Assembly: GCA_037957365.1 (NCBI GenBank)
Contig: JARHVA010000316.1
Span: 2,108,001-2,172,000, forward strand
Reading direction: 5' to 3'
DNA length: 64,000 nt
Origin: Torreya grandis
Lineage: Eukaryota; Streptophyta; Pinopsida; Cupressales; Taxaceae
The notes under the pieces were generated by a model, which was given only the letters and a program-made list of their open reading frames with translations, was not told the origin of the DNA and ran no database searches. This document shows, in pieces, positions 21,921 to 34,617 of the stretch; position 1 is the first letter of the stretch; the number at the start of each line of letters is the position of its first letter. The position numbers and the translations under genes were made by a program.

Positions 21921-24600
21921 TAAGTTTTGATACAATATTTACAACCATATACAATGCTCCAGCTCTATGGCTAGGCTCCATCCTATCTCTCTCATGGCCT
22001 ATCCATGATGCCTATTGATGCCTCGATTTGAATCCTCGAAATAGTATGTTGTAACGAAGTAGTCTAAGATTTCAATCCCTCTACCTGTCCTTGTAGGTGC
22101 ACTACCTACACCTATAACTCTACCAACTGGGTCCAGATCTTTGTCATCTACATAATTGTAGCCAAATGCATAGCTCTCTCATTTTTTAGTGCCTACCATG
22201 CCTATAGCTCTCCTGCACCCATCTCTATTGGTGGTTTCATCCTCTCTCTCTCTACACTTGTATCTACCTCATTGCCTCTCTAGCTAATTTGAACCAACTC
22301 ACTTGAGTTGGGATAGATGGTACACTAGGGTCTTCCAATGTCATGGGGTTGTATGATTGTAGAGTCTCATCCAAGTCATCATAGAGTACTCCCCTCACCA
22401 GGAACCTCCATCTCTCCTTCTCATCCTTAGCTATGCCTAAAAAGCCACACCAAATAAATATTAGACCACTATTATATCTTAAAATAAATATCTATCTATT
22501 TATCTCTTCTTTTTAAATAAAAGCTTAAGTAATAATTCAATCCTCTTTTTACCAAAGTGTCAACCACTATGGTCTCACCATCTGTATGACTGCCTAACAC
22601 AGTCTCCTCATTTACGTGGCCTCCTAAAACCTTTGTAGGTCACCTCCTCAGCTCAAATCTAGCTATCATGGCTCGCATCTACCTCAGCCTATGCTTGAGT
22701 GACCTCACTATCATCATCTCTAGCTCAATTATCGGGTCATCAGGGATGACAATAGTTTCCACTCTCTCCTACTCATCCTACCTTCATTGACACCAGTCTT
22801 TGATGGTCATATTTCATATAACTACAGAATTGGTAGTGGTATATTTGGTATATTTATCTTCCTACTCTATTCCCTGTCATGCCTAACCAATCCATGGTCA
22901 CTCCTAATGTGGCCTTAATATCAACCTCACTACTAGCGGCCCCAATCCTCTCCTCCCCCATGGCTCTCTCACATGTTGAGACCACTACTTGGGCATTAGT
23001 ATCGATGCTATTAGATGAGGTAGGCCTATCTATCTTGATACTCATACCATTGAATGTGGATCTCTCCACTAGAAATAGTGTATGGCCACCTCTATCCTCA
23101 TTTTAGTTGGTGTATCTATGTCCCAACTCACCCATATAGCTGTTATGTGACCATATGACTTCCACACTATGTGCATCTCACTAACTATAGTGCTAACACG
23201 TGGGACATGACCTTCACTACTTGGTCCTCTTTCCATCTCCACACTTGAGTTAACCTATCATTGGTGGCATAGGGTAACCTAACTGACTGGTAAATAGAAA
23301 ACCTCTCATATATCTAATTCATCAATAATATGATTAGTCTCATGGTATTATACCCTCTACCAACATCCCATACATATCATGTATCAGTTGGACCTAGATG
23401 ATAGAGTTTAGATCATATAAAAATTGCTCCTCTAGAATCATCCTACTCAAGGTTACCATGAATAGTGGTACCTTGCCATCTGATTTATGACAGAGCACTC
23501 GTTGTGTCACAAGGCCTATCATAGCCTTCTAGAGGTCTAAAATTTATGATGTATATACCTTTAACATATTGACTCTCCTATTCGATAATATTATATCTGA
23601 CCCTATAACCCATATGGCTAAGGCTCTCCTTTCCTCTAGGCTATTTAGTATCCTTGTGGTCACCTGTGCTCTTATAATAAGTAGACCTAGGATGTTATGG
23701 ATATCCTATAGCATGATATCCACCTCTATTGTGTCTCCATCCACCTCCCATCTGAAGGTGTTAGTCAGTCATTCCTAGCATCTGAGGAACATGACTAACA
23801 AATCAACATTGAAGGGATCTGGCACATATCAACTATTTCACCTAGACCTATGGATACTAGTATAGCCCTATCTCTATCAGACAATAAATCTAATAAGTTT
23901 GATAACCATGTAGCATCCATAAGTCACCAAAATCTCCATTATCCCTACACACAAAAAATAATAAAAGATGTATCAACTCCTCCATGTCATGTATAATCAT
24001 AATACATTTAATTTTAAGAAAAAAACAATCCTAAACTACTTTAATTTATTCATTTTAGCCCACTTTTAGTGTATTTGATCTTTCTTACCCTTATTTGGTC
24101 ATTTCAGGCCATTATAGCCTTTTTTCAACCTTTTACACACATTTCTATATCATTCTAACTCTTTGGTCAAACTAGTTTGACTAAAATTTCCCTATTTTTG
24201 GCTTGATTGACTCAAAAATCTAAGTTAACCTTCTTATTTTCCCCTTCTTAGTGCTAATTTTTCATTTTAGATCTTTTAGATTAGCTGATAACTCTATACT
24301 AGATCGGTAACCTGCAAAATGTATAGAGTCGATACACACCTAGTGGTCGGCACTATGAATTCTACCTATTTTTAGCCTACTGGGTCGACCCAATCGACCC
24401 CTTGCATTTTCCTAAAAAAGTGTATTTTTCTCAATTTCTTCCTAATTCCTCTAAACCCATTTTTTATTTTGTTTTTTCCTACCTATAGAATCTAATTTTG
24501 TTTCATTCTGACATCTAAAAATGCTTAAAATTTAAAATTACTAAAAATCCACTTAATTCATTAAAATACTCAAAAACTAGTTTGAGATCCATAGTTGCAT
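21919..24600. other. unassigned region with faint coding character on the minus strand
   Basis: Base composition is less AT-rich than the surroundings. On the minus strand near 23500-23780 a translation reading NTFRWEVDGDTIEVDIML, a stop, then DIHNILGLLI and LEERRALAIWVIGSD recalls the plant mobile domain (aminotransferase-like) found in some transposon-derived genes. The match is weak and broken by stops. The open frames at 22854-23106 on both strands have no recognisable domain. This may be an old transposon-derived coding relic. Confidence 0.3.
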
Positions 24601-27439
24601 ACCTGTTGTGCACCTAGTGCTACCTCTGGATGTCCCTCTCATCTAGCCTATCATTTTCTTGCCATCCTAGCTCATTTGGTCTCTAGATATTTTATTCTCT
24701 CCTTCACAAATCAAAATAACCAAATGACTTGTCTTTCCCCTATTTAAAAACACTTTTCAAAATTCAAGTCTTTCATCTATTTTTAGACAGATTATTTGTT
24801 TTGTCTATATCCTTGTTTCTACTCATCTATTTTGCAAACTGTAAAATGCATTAGATTAGTGATGACATAGAGAATCGTTTCCACTACTATATGCCAATCT
24901 TCTAAAAATTTTAATTTTTGACTATTTTTTGCATTAACTTCTATATGTTCACTTAGTTTTCTTCACATTAGACACTTTTATTTTCTCTTGTAGTCTACTT
25001 CTTTATCTATGGCACTAAGGTAAGTGAAGGTATGTGTTTTTCAATTTTGTCTTTTCATTTATCTTATTTGTTTCTTATTGCATTTACTTAGCATCAACAT
25101 TATGTGTTATCATGTTCTATCCCGAAGCACCATCTCATGTTGTATTTATATGATACATGATGAGCTTCAAGTGAGAAATATGTATACACATAATATTTTT
25201 AAATTTTTATCATTTACTAACACTTTGTATCTTTCAAGAACCCATCAAGTCTCAATCTCTCTAAGTGCATGTCTTAAGGGTTGCACTAAGAAAAGGGTGG
25301 ACAGACCGTTAGTGCTTTGTAAGATTGTTGTTTTTGCCACTTATCATCTATATACTTTTCTCTTAAAACCATTTACCCTAAGCTTATTCTTCTTAGTCCT
25401 ACCCATTCCATTCATTTGTCATGTTTTATCCCTCCTTTTTTTATCATAATTACCTTTAGATAATTTGTGTCAATTGGGTCAACCAACAAGGGTATTTTTC
25501 ACTCTTTGAGTTTGTTAGCCCTTCAGCTAACCTAACTATGATCTAGTGAATTGTCTCTGAAAATATATAAGGTCTATTGGGTTGACCTTATATAGTGAAC
25601 ATTTTTGGGGGGATTTAAGGCAAGATCCACCACTATATACAAATTCATTCCTAGTCATTTGTGAATAATATAAGCAAAGAAGAATAAATGTGAATGAACA
25701 TCGACTTATTGACCATTCTACTTGAGGAATAAAGCTTAGGATTTCATACATTCTTTGGAGATATAAATATTATCTTGTGGATAAGTCTTTTGGATGCATC
25801 GATAGGTTGTGTAGCCTAAAGCTGATTTGTCCTTGTTATCCTTATATACTAGAACAATCTCTTGCAAAGCACCTTAGCCAAGGGAGAGATTGAGGCTCAT
25901 CAAGTTCATCTTTAAGGTAAGTATTCTTAACTTTATTTTTCTTTTGTAAGAATAGATAGATAATGCAGTTGTGCTTCTCTTTCATGCATTAGGATTTTGC
26001 ATACATTGACTTGAGTATATATCTTATATACATGTTTAGTTTAGTTTGTTTTATTTTTAACCATCATTTTATGCCACAATCTTTGGTGTGCACTAGATTA
26101 AACTTAATTTATTGTTATTATAGTAGAGTGAATATTTTAAACCTTAGGACTCTTTTAAGGTTGTTATGTGATTGTGTTAGATTGTAGGCTTTGGAACTCT
26201 TCTTAGCATGGTGTATTATGACAAGTAATCCCCTAATTGAGTCTAGAGGATCCCCATATTTGTCAGGATCTTGCTTAAAAAATGTATTTCCAATTAAAAA
26301 TGTAGGTATGCTCTATCTTCTCTAGGCCAAGATTTGATTTATAGACATGTTGCATTTTTTATTACATACAACTAGTAGGTTTGTAAAAGAATTATGTTAC
26401 AAATGATGAACTAGGTGATGTAAATTAGTGTGATTGAGGGGACATATGAGAGTGCTCAAGATATGAATTTTCAAGTCTTAGAAGTGCATCTATTGAAATT
26501 TGTGGGCTCTGTAAGTTTTAGGTAGGGTTATAAGGAGTCTAGACAGGGCTAGTATGAAGATTTGATGTTTTTACTCACTTTATTCAATTGATAGGCATGA
26601 TTTTTTAAAGGAGAGTTTTTAGCTTGTCTTTGAGCATGTTTCATGTTTGGTGAATGACATGAAGTTATGTTGATGACCCTTGAGGTGGCTTGAGAGAGAA
26701 AGCTAGTAACCCTGTGTGGTGGTTCTTCATAATGTGTGGAGCTCTGAAGATGCTAAAAAGGTGAAATGACTGAAAGATCTTATATGGAGTCCATTTTAGA
26801 TGTTTTTTATTGTGTTTCATCAATATTTTAGTGCTTTTATGTGTTCTATCTTCATTAGTTGTAGTGCTTGGTTGGATAAGAGTGTTGGCATATAGCAAAA
26901 GGAAGTTGTCAAGGCAAGAAGAGGTAGGCTTATAGTAAGGGGTGTTTGTATCATATTTTCAAGATTGTCCTTTCCTATAGGTAGTCTTTTCAAATCTTCA
27001 GGATCAATTGGTGCCCACTTTATCATTGTGTCAAAAGGGGAGAAGATTCCTATTGTGAGAGTACTTGAAGAGAGAGGAAGGTGAGTTGTATGATGGGTAT
27101 TGACATCAATGATAAAGTGGATGCTTATTGGAGAGTTATCAATGATGTCATGGATATGTTAAAGGGAGTGGATGAAGTGCATTGATGGACAAAATATTAA
27201 TGATAAAGTGTGCAATGTGCTTATCCTAGTATGCTTGATGTTGGCTTGGTTGATCTTCAGTTTTAGCATGGTTAGAGATTTTTAAGGATGATTATGGTTA
27301 TTTAAAGATGTGAAAGAGGACCTATTAGAGGTCTAAGATGATTAGAGAGATTATGTGCATGTGTGGAATTCATTCATTTCTTCATTATGTTCGTCTAAAT
27401 ATTTTAGATCCATGACAAAAAATCTGAGTAGGCATATTG
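24601..27439. other. intergenic, nothing recognised
   Basis: The open frame at 25024-25449 is hydrophobic and rich in Phe, Leu and Ser from pyrimidine-rich DNA. No domain motifs, repeat boundaries or RNA genes were seen. Composition and long unstructured AT/T-rich text would fit decayed LTR sequence. Confidence 0.4.
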
Positions 27440-27910
27440 ATGATGTTATATATCACACATGCAAAGGTTTCAGGAGTAGATTATTATATGTATGGATTCT
27501 CCTATGTGAGGAGATCATATGGTCCAAGATTTAGATCGTACAACTTAGCACATCAAAATTTATTAATGTGCAATTTTGATCCCTCAGACAGAAGTTCACT
27601 AAGTTCCAATAATTAGGCAAATTTAGAAAGGCAAATCTAATGGTCTGCATTTAATCGCATCAAATATCGATGATGTAAAATGAATATGAGATAAACTTCA
27701 TTAAATGTCTAAATTCAAGTAAAAGTTTAGTAAGCAGTTTGATGGTGTTATATCTCGCACGTGCAAAGGTTTTATGAGCAGTGTGATACATAGTTAGATT
27801 CCTCTTTGAAATTTCATATGGTTCAATTTTTAAAACTTGTGATTGAATGAAGTAAAAGATATAACTGTGCAAAGTTGGCCTTCTAAGCAGATTGTAATGG
27901 CTCCTATACT
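27440..27910 (+). repeat. diverged ~300-bp tandem duplication
   Basis: GATGTTATATATCACACATGCAAAGGTTTCAGGAG (27443) and GGTGTTATATCTCGCACGTGCAAAGGTTTTATGAG (27744) begin parallel passages. Both continue with TTAGATTCYYYTWTG, then CATATGGTYCAA and then GTGCAA before CCYTC. They are old, diverged copies about 300 bases apart. Confidence 0.5.
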
Positions 27911-29216
27911 TAGTCAATTTTTCAAAAGATAAAGACCATGACTAAATGGAGATCCAACAATTCACAGGTGTTTGTATCAAGTCAAAGAGGTCAAAGTCTT
28001 TGATAGTTAATGGGTTAAAAACCAAGAAACTCTCAAAGAGATCGACAAAGTGCATTTATCCCAAGATGTTAAGGAGTAGCGAGATTATGACAAATGCTCT
28101 ACATTTAACATAAAGTAGAGGTAAAGATCAAGTTACATATAAGATTTAATGGTGAGCGGGTATTCATATAAATATAGATCAATGATGCATATTGAGAAAT
28201 ATGATATCGAAGTGACCAATGTTTAACCTTAAAGTTTTGGCTACTTTCGAGAAAGATTAATGGTGCATATTTGTTCAAGTTATGAGGGGCCATGAGATAA
28301 GGTCAAGATGTTCAATGTTTCCCTGTGACCATTGGCCTTTGAAATTTGTAAATGAAAAAAAATAGTGCTCTGTATTTTGCTTATAACTTTTGATCCAAGA
28401 TGAATTTTTGATGGAGTAAAAATAAAAGTTGAAAATTACTCCATGGTGCATTTAGAGAATCTGGTTAGATGGTCTGATTATTTATATAGTAAAAGATATT
28501 TGATCTCCAACGTTGACTATATGTTTGACCATGTTCTATAAGTGACCCAAAACAGAGGTTTGAGCTCATTTTAATGGTTTTTGAATATCTCATGATGAAT
28601 TAGTTATTGAAGAGTGTTGTATAATCCATGAGGATGATCTGTGTGAAATTTGGAGGTTTGACCCATTGATATTTAGTATGAATGAATGCTTAGAAGTTGA
28701 TTATTTGTTCATTCATGGTGTTTTTATGTATAAAGCCAAAGATTGATCTATTTTTCTTTAGCAGAGAAGTGTAATGATGACTGTAATCACTTAAAAGTGT
28801 CGAAGGGGTTTTTTGGAGTGGGCCTATGTGTGTACAAGTTATCCAGTGTTCTTCTTTTGATTGATGAAGTGCTAAATGAGTGATAGGTTTTCATGAGACC
28901 TAAAACAGCTAGCGAGACCTATAAGGGCTAGCAAGACCTAATTGAATGGTGTAGCTACTTAAATATGACCCATGGATGCTATGGCCAACCTATGAGGATG
29001 GTTTTGAGCTATCTTAATGTGAGACAAGTTTTAAGGGCTAAGGCATGCCTAATGGTTGACCAAAATGTTGATATTCATAAAGGATCTATAAATAGTGAAA
29101 TCAAAGATGATGATTTTTAGACTTGTATGAGGCTTGTGTGTGGAGCAAGAGCATAGAGTTCATAAGTGGAGAGGAAGTGTGCCCAGTGAATGAGTTGATA
29201 AGTAGATTAGATTGAC
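27911..29216. other. intergenic, nothing recognised
   Basis: AT-rich, with several statements similar in style to the preceding duplicated passages (for example TTTTGATCCAAGATGAATTTTTGATGGAGTAAAA at 28388) but no clear repeat. No credible gene. Confidence 0.4.
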
Positions 29217-29575
29217 GACTATGTGTATGCCCTATAGATCATGTTTTTGATGTCAAAATAATGCTCTTATAGGTTGAGGATGAGCGAAGAGGTCTAGGTT
29301 GATCCAAAAAGATATTTTGGATGCCTTGAGTGTGAGCAAATGATAGTTGATGTTTGTGTGAGTTTGGTGGTTGATTTGAGAGGTAGATCAAAGTGTGGAC
29401 TGTGTGTATGTTCATTTGAGAATGTTATTGATGTTGTGATAAAGTTGTTGAAATGTAGAGTGATCTAAAAGGTGGTTTTGGATCACTGTGTGTATGTCCA
29501 TTTGGTCATGTTGCTGTTATGATAGAGTTGTTGCTGAGAAGTGTAGAGTGATCCAAAAGATGGTTTTGGATGCAC
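29217..29575 (+). repeat. three degenerate tandem copies, ~100-180-bp units
   Basis: A passage built as GACTRTGTGTATG..C..T..ATGTT, TTGATGTTGTGATAAAGTTGTTG, then GTAGAGTGATCYAAAAGRTGGTTTTGGAT is seen starting near 29217, 29398 and 29489. The last two are the clearest: GTAGAGTGATC(T/C)AAAAG(G/A)TGGTTTTGGATCAC at 29456 and GTAGAGTGATCCAAAAGATGGTTTTGGATGCAC at 29543, 87 bases apart. Such subrepeats are common in LTR U3 regions. Confidence 0.6.
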
Positions 29576-29599
29576 TGGGATTGTGTCAAGATTAGAGAG

Positions 29600-30080
29600 A
29601 CTTTGTAGAGTTAAAAAGCATTGATATACATTGTATCTCCATCATATTAGTAGGCAATCAATATTTAGAATAGGTTTTGTTATGGATGCTCAACATCTAA
29701 GGAGTTGTAGCCTCCTTGCAAGGTGAAACTTGCTAAAGGTCTAGTTATTCTAGAAGCTCAACTAGATAGAGGTAATAACTCCTTATGGGATTGTAGTATT
29801 CATTAAAATAAAGGATGATAGTTCCTTGATCAATTATTGTTGGTCTAAATTGGTTCTTTTTATTATAAAACAGTAGTCCAATTGCATATTCTAATGAGTT
29901 TTATCCCCCAAAAAAATTTCCCACATATGTCATGTATTATGTTTGATCTTGTATTATCTCTCTTGTTCATTGTTATGAATGATGTGTTTGCTTCATGAAT
30001 GCATGTATTGATGAAAGGTTTGAAGGAATTGGAATTTAAGTTAGATTATCTAGGTTCAATGATTCACCTCCTCTTAATGA
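29600..30080 (+). mobile_element. possible LTR end relic
   Basis: The passage TTTTATCCCCCAAAAAAATTTCCCACATATGTC (29890-29925) resembles the 'GGGTTTTYACC...AAGGGTTTTCCCACGTA' wording at the R-U5 end of many plant copia LTRs, and TCTAGGTTCAATGATT follows near 30048. No second LTR, primer site or target duplication was found, so it could be a solo LTR or a truncated piece. The left limit is a guess. Confidence 0.35.
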
Positions 30081-31705
30081 TTGTACCTCTAACAAAGCAT
30101 TCATTATTATAAAGCTTATTTACAAAGTACACACTACTCTAGCTCTTTACTAATTACAAAATCTAATGTACATTAAAGTCAAAGTTATATTTTGCATGCT
30201 TGAATGAAAGTTGGGCGTGATAAAAATAACATCTAGATTGATATCCACATAATCTTCCACACACTCACATCAAGAGTAAGAACTATATGTAGTTTGAACT
30301 CTCTTTGGAATAATTACAATGTAGGCAACGCTTAAATACATGGGGTATCTAAAGACAACTCAACCCAAAATACTAACCCTTTTGCAAGGAATCCTAATCA
30401 ATAATGTAAAATCTAGGATTTCAAAAAAAAAAAAAATATAGGTTATTCTATGTAGGGTTGAAGGCGATTGAATATAAAAAAAAGACCTTAAATAAGCAAG
30501 TGTATTGTTTCAAGCAAAAATAGTGAACCACGAGACTCCAAAATATTAACATCAAACCCAAACAAAAACATCAATAGATATCAATTGTGGTTGATGATAG
30601 TGACCCATGATAATTTGATAATCAATCCTTGCTCTGGACACACACAAAGTCATTATATAAAGTGTTGACAAAGCATTCATAGATCAAAACATAGAACAAA
30701 GTGTGAAATAAGCTAAGAGCCTCCACATCCCTTGTTTGTCATTGTCAATTATTTATACGTTTAACTTATGTAACAAATTATAGAAGCATTCAAGTTGTAT
30801 GTGTATAAATATATATTAAATGAATCTGAATTATTTATTAATTTCTATCTTAACTAGGTTGGTATAATCTAAAAATATATAAAACAATAGGTGGGCCCAA
30901 GGGCATTAATGATGCTTTGGACACAAAATCTAAGTTCGATGGAAATAATTAAAAGAGAGAGGAGAGAGATGACATATAAAAAGAGCTAGGAGAAAATACA
31001 AAGACTATAAAAAATTGAAAAATGTGTCAATAATATTTAATTTAAACCAATATTTGATCAATACATAAACATCCTAAAATCACACAATTCAATGTTTATT
31101 AAATATTTGTATTAATTTTAAATATCAAAAATAATAAATTGATCTCCAACCTATATAAGATGTGGTTTGAGATCCTTACAAAAACCATTTTGAAAATAGT
31201 AATAATTCTTATGCCATTATTTTTTAAGCCCAAAATGTTTAGAATAAATACCAATAAATAATGACTTACATATCATAATCCTAGGCTCCATTGTTTAGGT
31301 TATTGGGCACCTTGTAGTAGTTATGAAGACACTTTTAAAAATATTAAAGTTATAACAATTTATGGATCTAAACTTACTTTTATATATTATCATTATAATA
31401 ATAATGATAATATATTTTTTAATAATCATATTTTCCTTCTTAATAATCATATTTGTTTTTTGTAAATTAACCTTTTAAAGTTATAGCGCAAATAATATCC
31501 ATGATGAAACCAAGAAATAATTTTCTGTCGTTTGTAGATAAATTCTCAATCAGTGAGAAGAATCTTATTATACTCTATTTTTATTCTATTCTTTTTCTTT
31601 ATAAATTGTGGGTGAAATTATGGGCTATCTTTGAGAATTGGTAGGGTTTCCTTGAACCAAATTTATAATTCATGTATTCATAGGTAACCTAATGTTTGTA
31701 ATTAT
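30081..31705. other. AT-rich intergenic sequence
   Basis: No gene-like frame or repeat boundary seen. A 15-base A run lies at about 30422-30437. Confidence 0.5.
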
Positions 31706-31709
31706 AATA

Positions 31710-31772
31710 AAGCCAAAGGCTTTTTACTGAAGAGCAAAGCTCTAAGATTCGTCTCACAAAAGGACGAAACAA
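31710..31772 (+). other. three consecutive short perfect hairpins
   Basis: Within about 60 bases lie AAAGCC-aaa-GGCTTT (31711-31725), AGAGC-aaa-GCTCT (31732-31744) and TTCGTC-tcacaaaag-GACGAA (31748-31768). All arms are perfect. Related hairpins (GAGC-tttgat-GCTC, GAGC-ttcggt-GCTC) occur at 39008 and 39088. Role unknown; termini of Helitrons and LTR R regions both can contain such stems. Confidence 0.6.
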
Positions 31773-32008
31773 AGGAATACTTTATATGTAGTAATTTGTA
31801 TGTTGACACGAGTAATATCAAGTTTTGGTGCTTAGCTAACTGGCTTATTCCCTGCACAAATGACACGCCTCTATTTTCTTAGCAAGGCATGTCATTCCCA
31901 CTATAGAGTATGTCTCCTTAGCAAGACACATCAATCCCACTGTTGCACCACGTTTTGTATGAATTTAAACTGACAAATTGGTTCAATATGAGGTTCTCCT
32001 TCCTACAA

Positions 32009-32221
32009 TATAATAAATAGAAGAAACACAAACCTTTAATTGCATCTATTTAATCTTTGCTCTTGTACTTCTATTTAGAAGGATTAAGAATCATGGATAG
32101 TACGCATTCATCCCATGGTACAATGAAATCCCACATCATCAATTGTGACGTTTGGAAGCCGGAAGGAAAGAGAACATGGTCGGTAGACTTTTCAATCCAT
32201 AAATTTAAATATTTCAAATAA
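32009..32221 (+). other. promoter-like sequence followed by a 42-codon ORF
   Basis: A TATA-like TATAATAAATAG (32009-32020) is followed 73 bases later by ATG at 32093, opening a frame MDSTHSSHGTMKSHIINCDV, WKPEGKRTWSVDFSIHKF, stop at 32219. Local GC is above its surroundings. I do not recognise the peptide. TGGTCG|GTAGAC near 32180 could be a splice donor. This may be a first exon of an unknown gene, or nothing. Confidence 0.2.
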
Positions 32222-33153
32222 TTGTTTTCTAAAAAATTTAATGACATATGGTTTCATTTTCATTATATATTATGCAATTTGTTTGACCGCCTTTTTTTTA
32301 TTTTTTTTATCTTACAAAAATTAAAAGCACAAAAATTTAAACTCTGTTAGAAAATAAAATGGATATAATTTTCAAGGAAGCTAATACAAGTATACAATGT
32401 GTATGCACTTATTGCAGATCGTATGTGATTGTTGCAAAAGTAGGACGGCAATATAAATTCTTGCTTCTTTTCTATCTGGTTCTGCTTGATCTTGGTTGAG
32501 ATAATTTTCCTGCATTCAAAAAAAAAAAATTGACTTAAAACAGATTTTGAAATTTTATACATACGACTCCATTAACATGACATGGACAATATCTGCTACA
32601 CCAAAAGATAAAACACATTTTCTGTTAAAGATTAGTGCACTCCAAGTGCCACTCTCGCCTTTCTCATGTGGAGAACATAATTTAAAAAAGCATGAAACCA
32701 ATAATGTATTTACCTCTAAACAACAGATAAGATGAAATGCAATAGTCATTTGCATATGACATGAAAATATTATTAAAAAAAAGGATTTAAACAAAAACAG
32801 AGAAATATTCAAGTAGAATTTTTTCCTGCCAAGCTTGGCTTATTGGCATGAGAAATTGCTGGGGATAAATAAAAAATAGTGTCTAGCTCACACCTCGCAT
32901 GCACACCCCATTTTATTTTAACAGCTTTGACTTCTAACAAATATTTGTCCATGTCTCCCCAGTGGGAGTGGGCCCTTTAAAAAGAACTTTTTTAAAAAAA
33001 TAATTAATATACAATTATTTTATTAAATGAATAGAACCGCCATGATTATGACAGCTGTACGATGGTCCAAGTTTTGCAGTCCCCCCTGAGCCGATAGTTG
33101 TTGTCATAAAACTAAGCCATTCAATTTTTTAATAACAGATAATATATTTTTAT

Positions 33154-33188
<35 letters not shown>

Positions 33189-33229
33189 ATAATTAATATT
33201 ACATCATATAATAATTTATAACTAATATT
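32222..33229. other. AT-rich intergenic sequence and copia B target
   Basis: Mostly AT-rich. A less AT-rich island lies at 32825-32975 (CCTGCCAAGCTTGGCTTATTGGC, then TCTCCCCAGTGGGAGTGGGCCC), containing the short palindromes CCAAGCTTGG and CCCAGTGGG. A (TA)n stretch of about 30 bases lies at 33157-33186. The copia B target ATATT is at 33225-33229. Confidence 0.5.
33225..33229 (+). repeat. target-site duplication of copia B, left copy
   Basis: ATATT precedes the left LTR and is repeated exactly at 38372-38376 after the right LTR. A perfect 5-bp duplication is the expected copia integration footprint. Confidence 0.93.
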
Positions 33230-33731
33230 TGTTAGTCACTGATGCTGGATCATCCAGTCTCCTCTATGCATGCACGATTTAGACAATCAAATAGCCATCC
33301 GTTTGAATTTAAACACTCAGTTAATAATTAATATTAGTCTTTGTTTTTTCCATCAGTCTTTCTTGGACAGCGAACAATACATGCATATTTGAAACCTTTT
33401 TTAAATTGCTGTGTATTTTTAAACCTTTGTTTAGACTGCTGTTCAAACAACCTGTTAAACTCCCCTAAATTAAACTTTCCTTATCATTAATAAGAGGTTT
33501 TGTACAGAGCTGCATTATGAATGGAAAAACTATTTTTTTTTAATTAAGGCTGTAATCAGAGTACAGTACTGTAATAAAAAATAGAGTACTTTGCCTTCTT
33601 CAAATTTAATATATGATTTGTGTTTATTATGTCTATTGATATTTGGTAAATGATGCAAATGATTTGGCAATGTTCTTGTTGATATTTCTTTTCTCTGTCA
33701 TGATTAGTTAAGAGCTGTTTCAGAACTCACA
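33230..33731 (+). repeat. copia B 5' LTR
   Basis: 502 bp from TGTTAGTCACTGATGCTGG to CAGAACTCACA. It aligns with 37872-38371 end to end. The first 20 bases resemble the copia A LTR start (TGTTGATAACTGATGCTG), after which the two families diverge. Confidence 0.95.
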
Positions 33732-33750
33732 TTTGGTATCAGAGTCAGGT
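33732..33750 (+). other. copia B primer-binding site
   Basis: TTTGGTATCAGAGTCAGG follows the LTR. TGGTATCAGAG is complementary to the 3' end of initiator-methionine tRNA, the usual copia primer. Confidence 0.92.
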
Positions 33751-33803
33751 TTTTTCTTTTGGGTTAAAGATTTAGTAGTTGGAATTTTGCCAAAAAATTT
33801 ATC

Positions 33804-34617
33804 ATGTCAAATTCTAACTCCTTGCCCATTCCAGAATTTGATGGAAATGAGTATGATTATTGGTGTATCAAAATGATGACTTTTTTGATAGGAAAAGATT
33901 TGTGGGAGATTATTGAATCAGATTATGCAGAGCCGGCTGATTGGAATGCCCTCACAGCAAATGATAAAATAGCTAAGAAGGAGGTTAAGAAGAAAAATGC
34001 TCAAGCATTATTTCATATTCAAATAGCGCTAGATAAGAGCTTATTTTCGTGAATTGCAGGAGCAAAGACAACAGAGGATGCTTGAAAGACTCTAAAAGAA
34101 GCTTACCAAGGTAGTGATCAAGTCAAAGTTGTCAAGTTACAGACATTGAAGAGAGAATTCGAGAATTTAAAGATGCAAGACGCTGAAAGTGTGAGTACTT
34201 ATTGTGTCAGAGTAAAAGTTGTGGTCAATAAGTTGGCTACACTTGGTGAAATTGTGAACAATGAGGTTGTAATCAAAAAGATGTTGAGGTCTCTCACACC
34301 AAGGTGGAACCATGTTGCCATAATCATAGAAGAAAGCAAGAATTTGTCTACCTTTCAATTTGATCATCTAGTTGGATCTTTGATGTCTCATGAAGAAAGA
34401 TTGAGAGATTCATTTGGAGAAAGCGAAGAGAAAGCTTTTTCCTCCAAATTACAAATCACAAAGAATGAAGATGCCAATAGTAGCATCAAAAGTAATCAAG
34501 GCCAAGGTAGAGGTCAAAATCAGAATTACTCAAGAGTAAATAGAGGCAGAGGTGGTTTCCGAGGAAGAGGTGGTTTCATAGGAAGAGGTAGAGGCCGATT
34601 TGATAAAAAAAAATATT
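33804..34617 (+). pseudogene. copia B gag (interrupted)
   Basis: Starts ATG TCA AAT TCT AAC at 33804, 72 bases after the primer site. The frame gives LPIPEFDGNEYDYW, then MMTFLIGKDLWEIIESDY, both typical of the copia gag N-terminus (DUF4219/UBN2-like). TGA at 34050-34052 and TGA at 34083-34085 interrupt it; the second stands where EDAWKTL would need Trp, so TGG to TGA is likely. The same frame then runs to 34617 with TLTPRWNHVAIIIEE, HEERLRDSFGE and the RGRGGFRGRGG arginine-glycine stretch. A run of nine A at about 34605-34613 causes the shift into the next frame, where the zinc knuckle lies. Confidence 0.93.

Noticed and set aside
21433..21981. Long open frames on both strands through the (AT)40 tract
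   Set aside because: They consist of Tyr-Ile runs generated by the dinucleotide repeat and hydrophobic text from pyrimidine-rich DNA.
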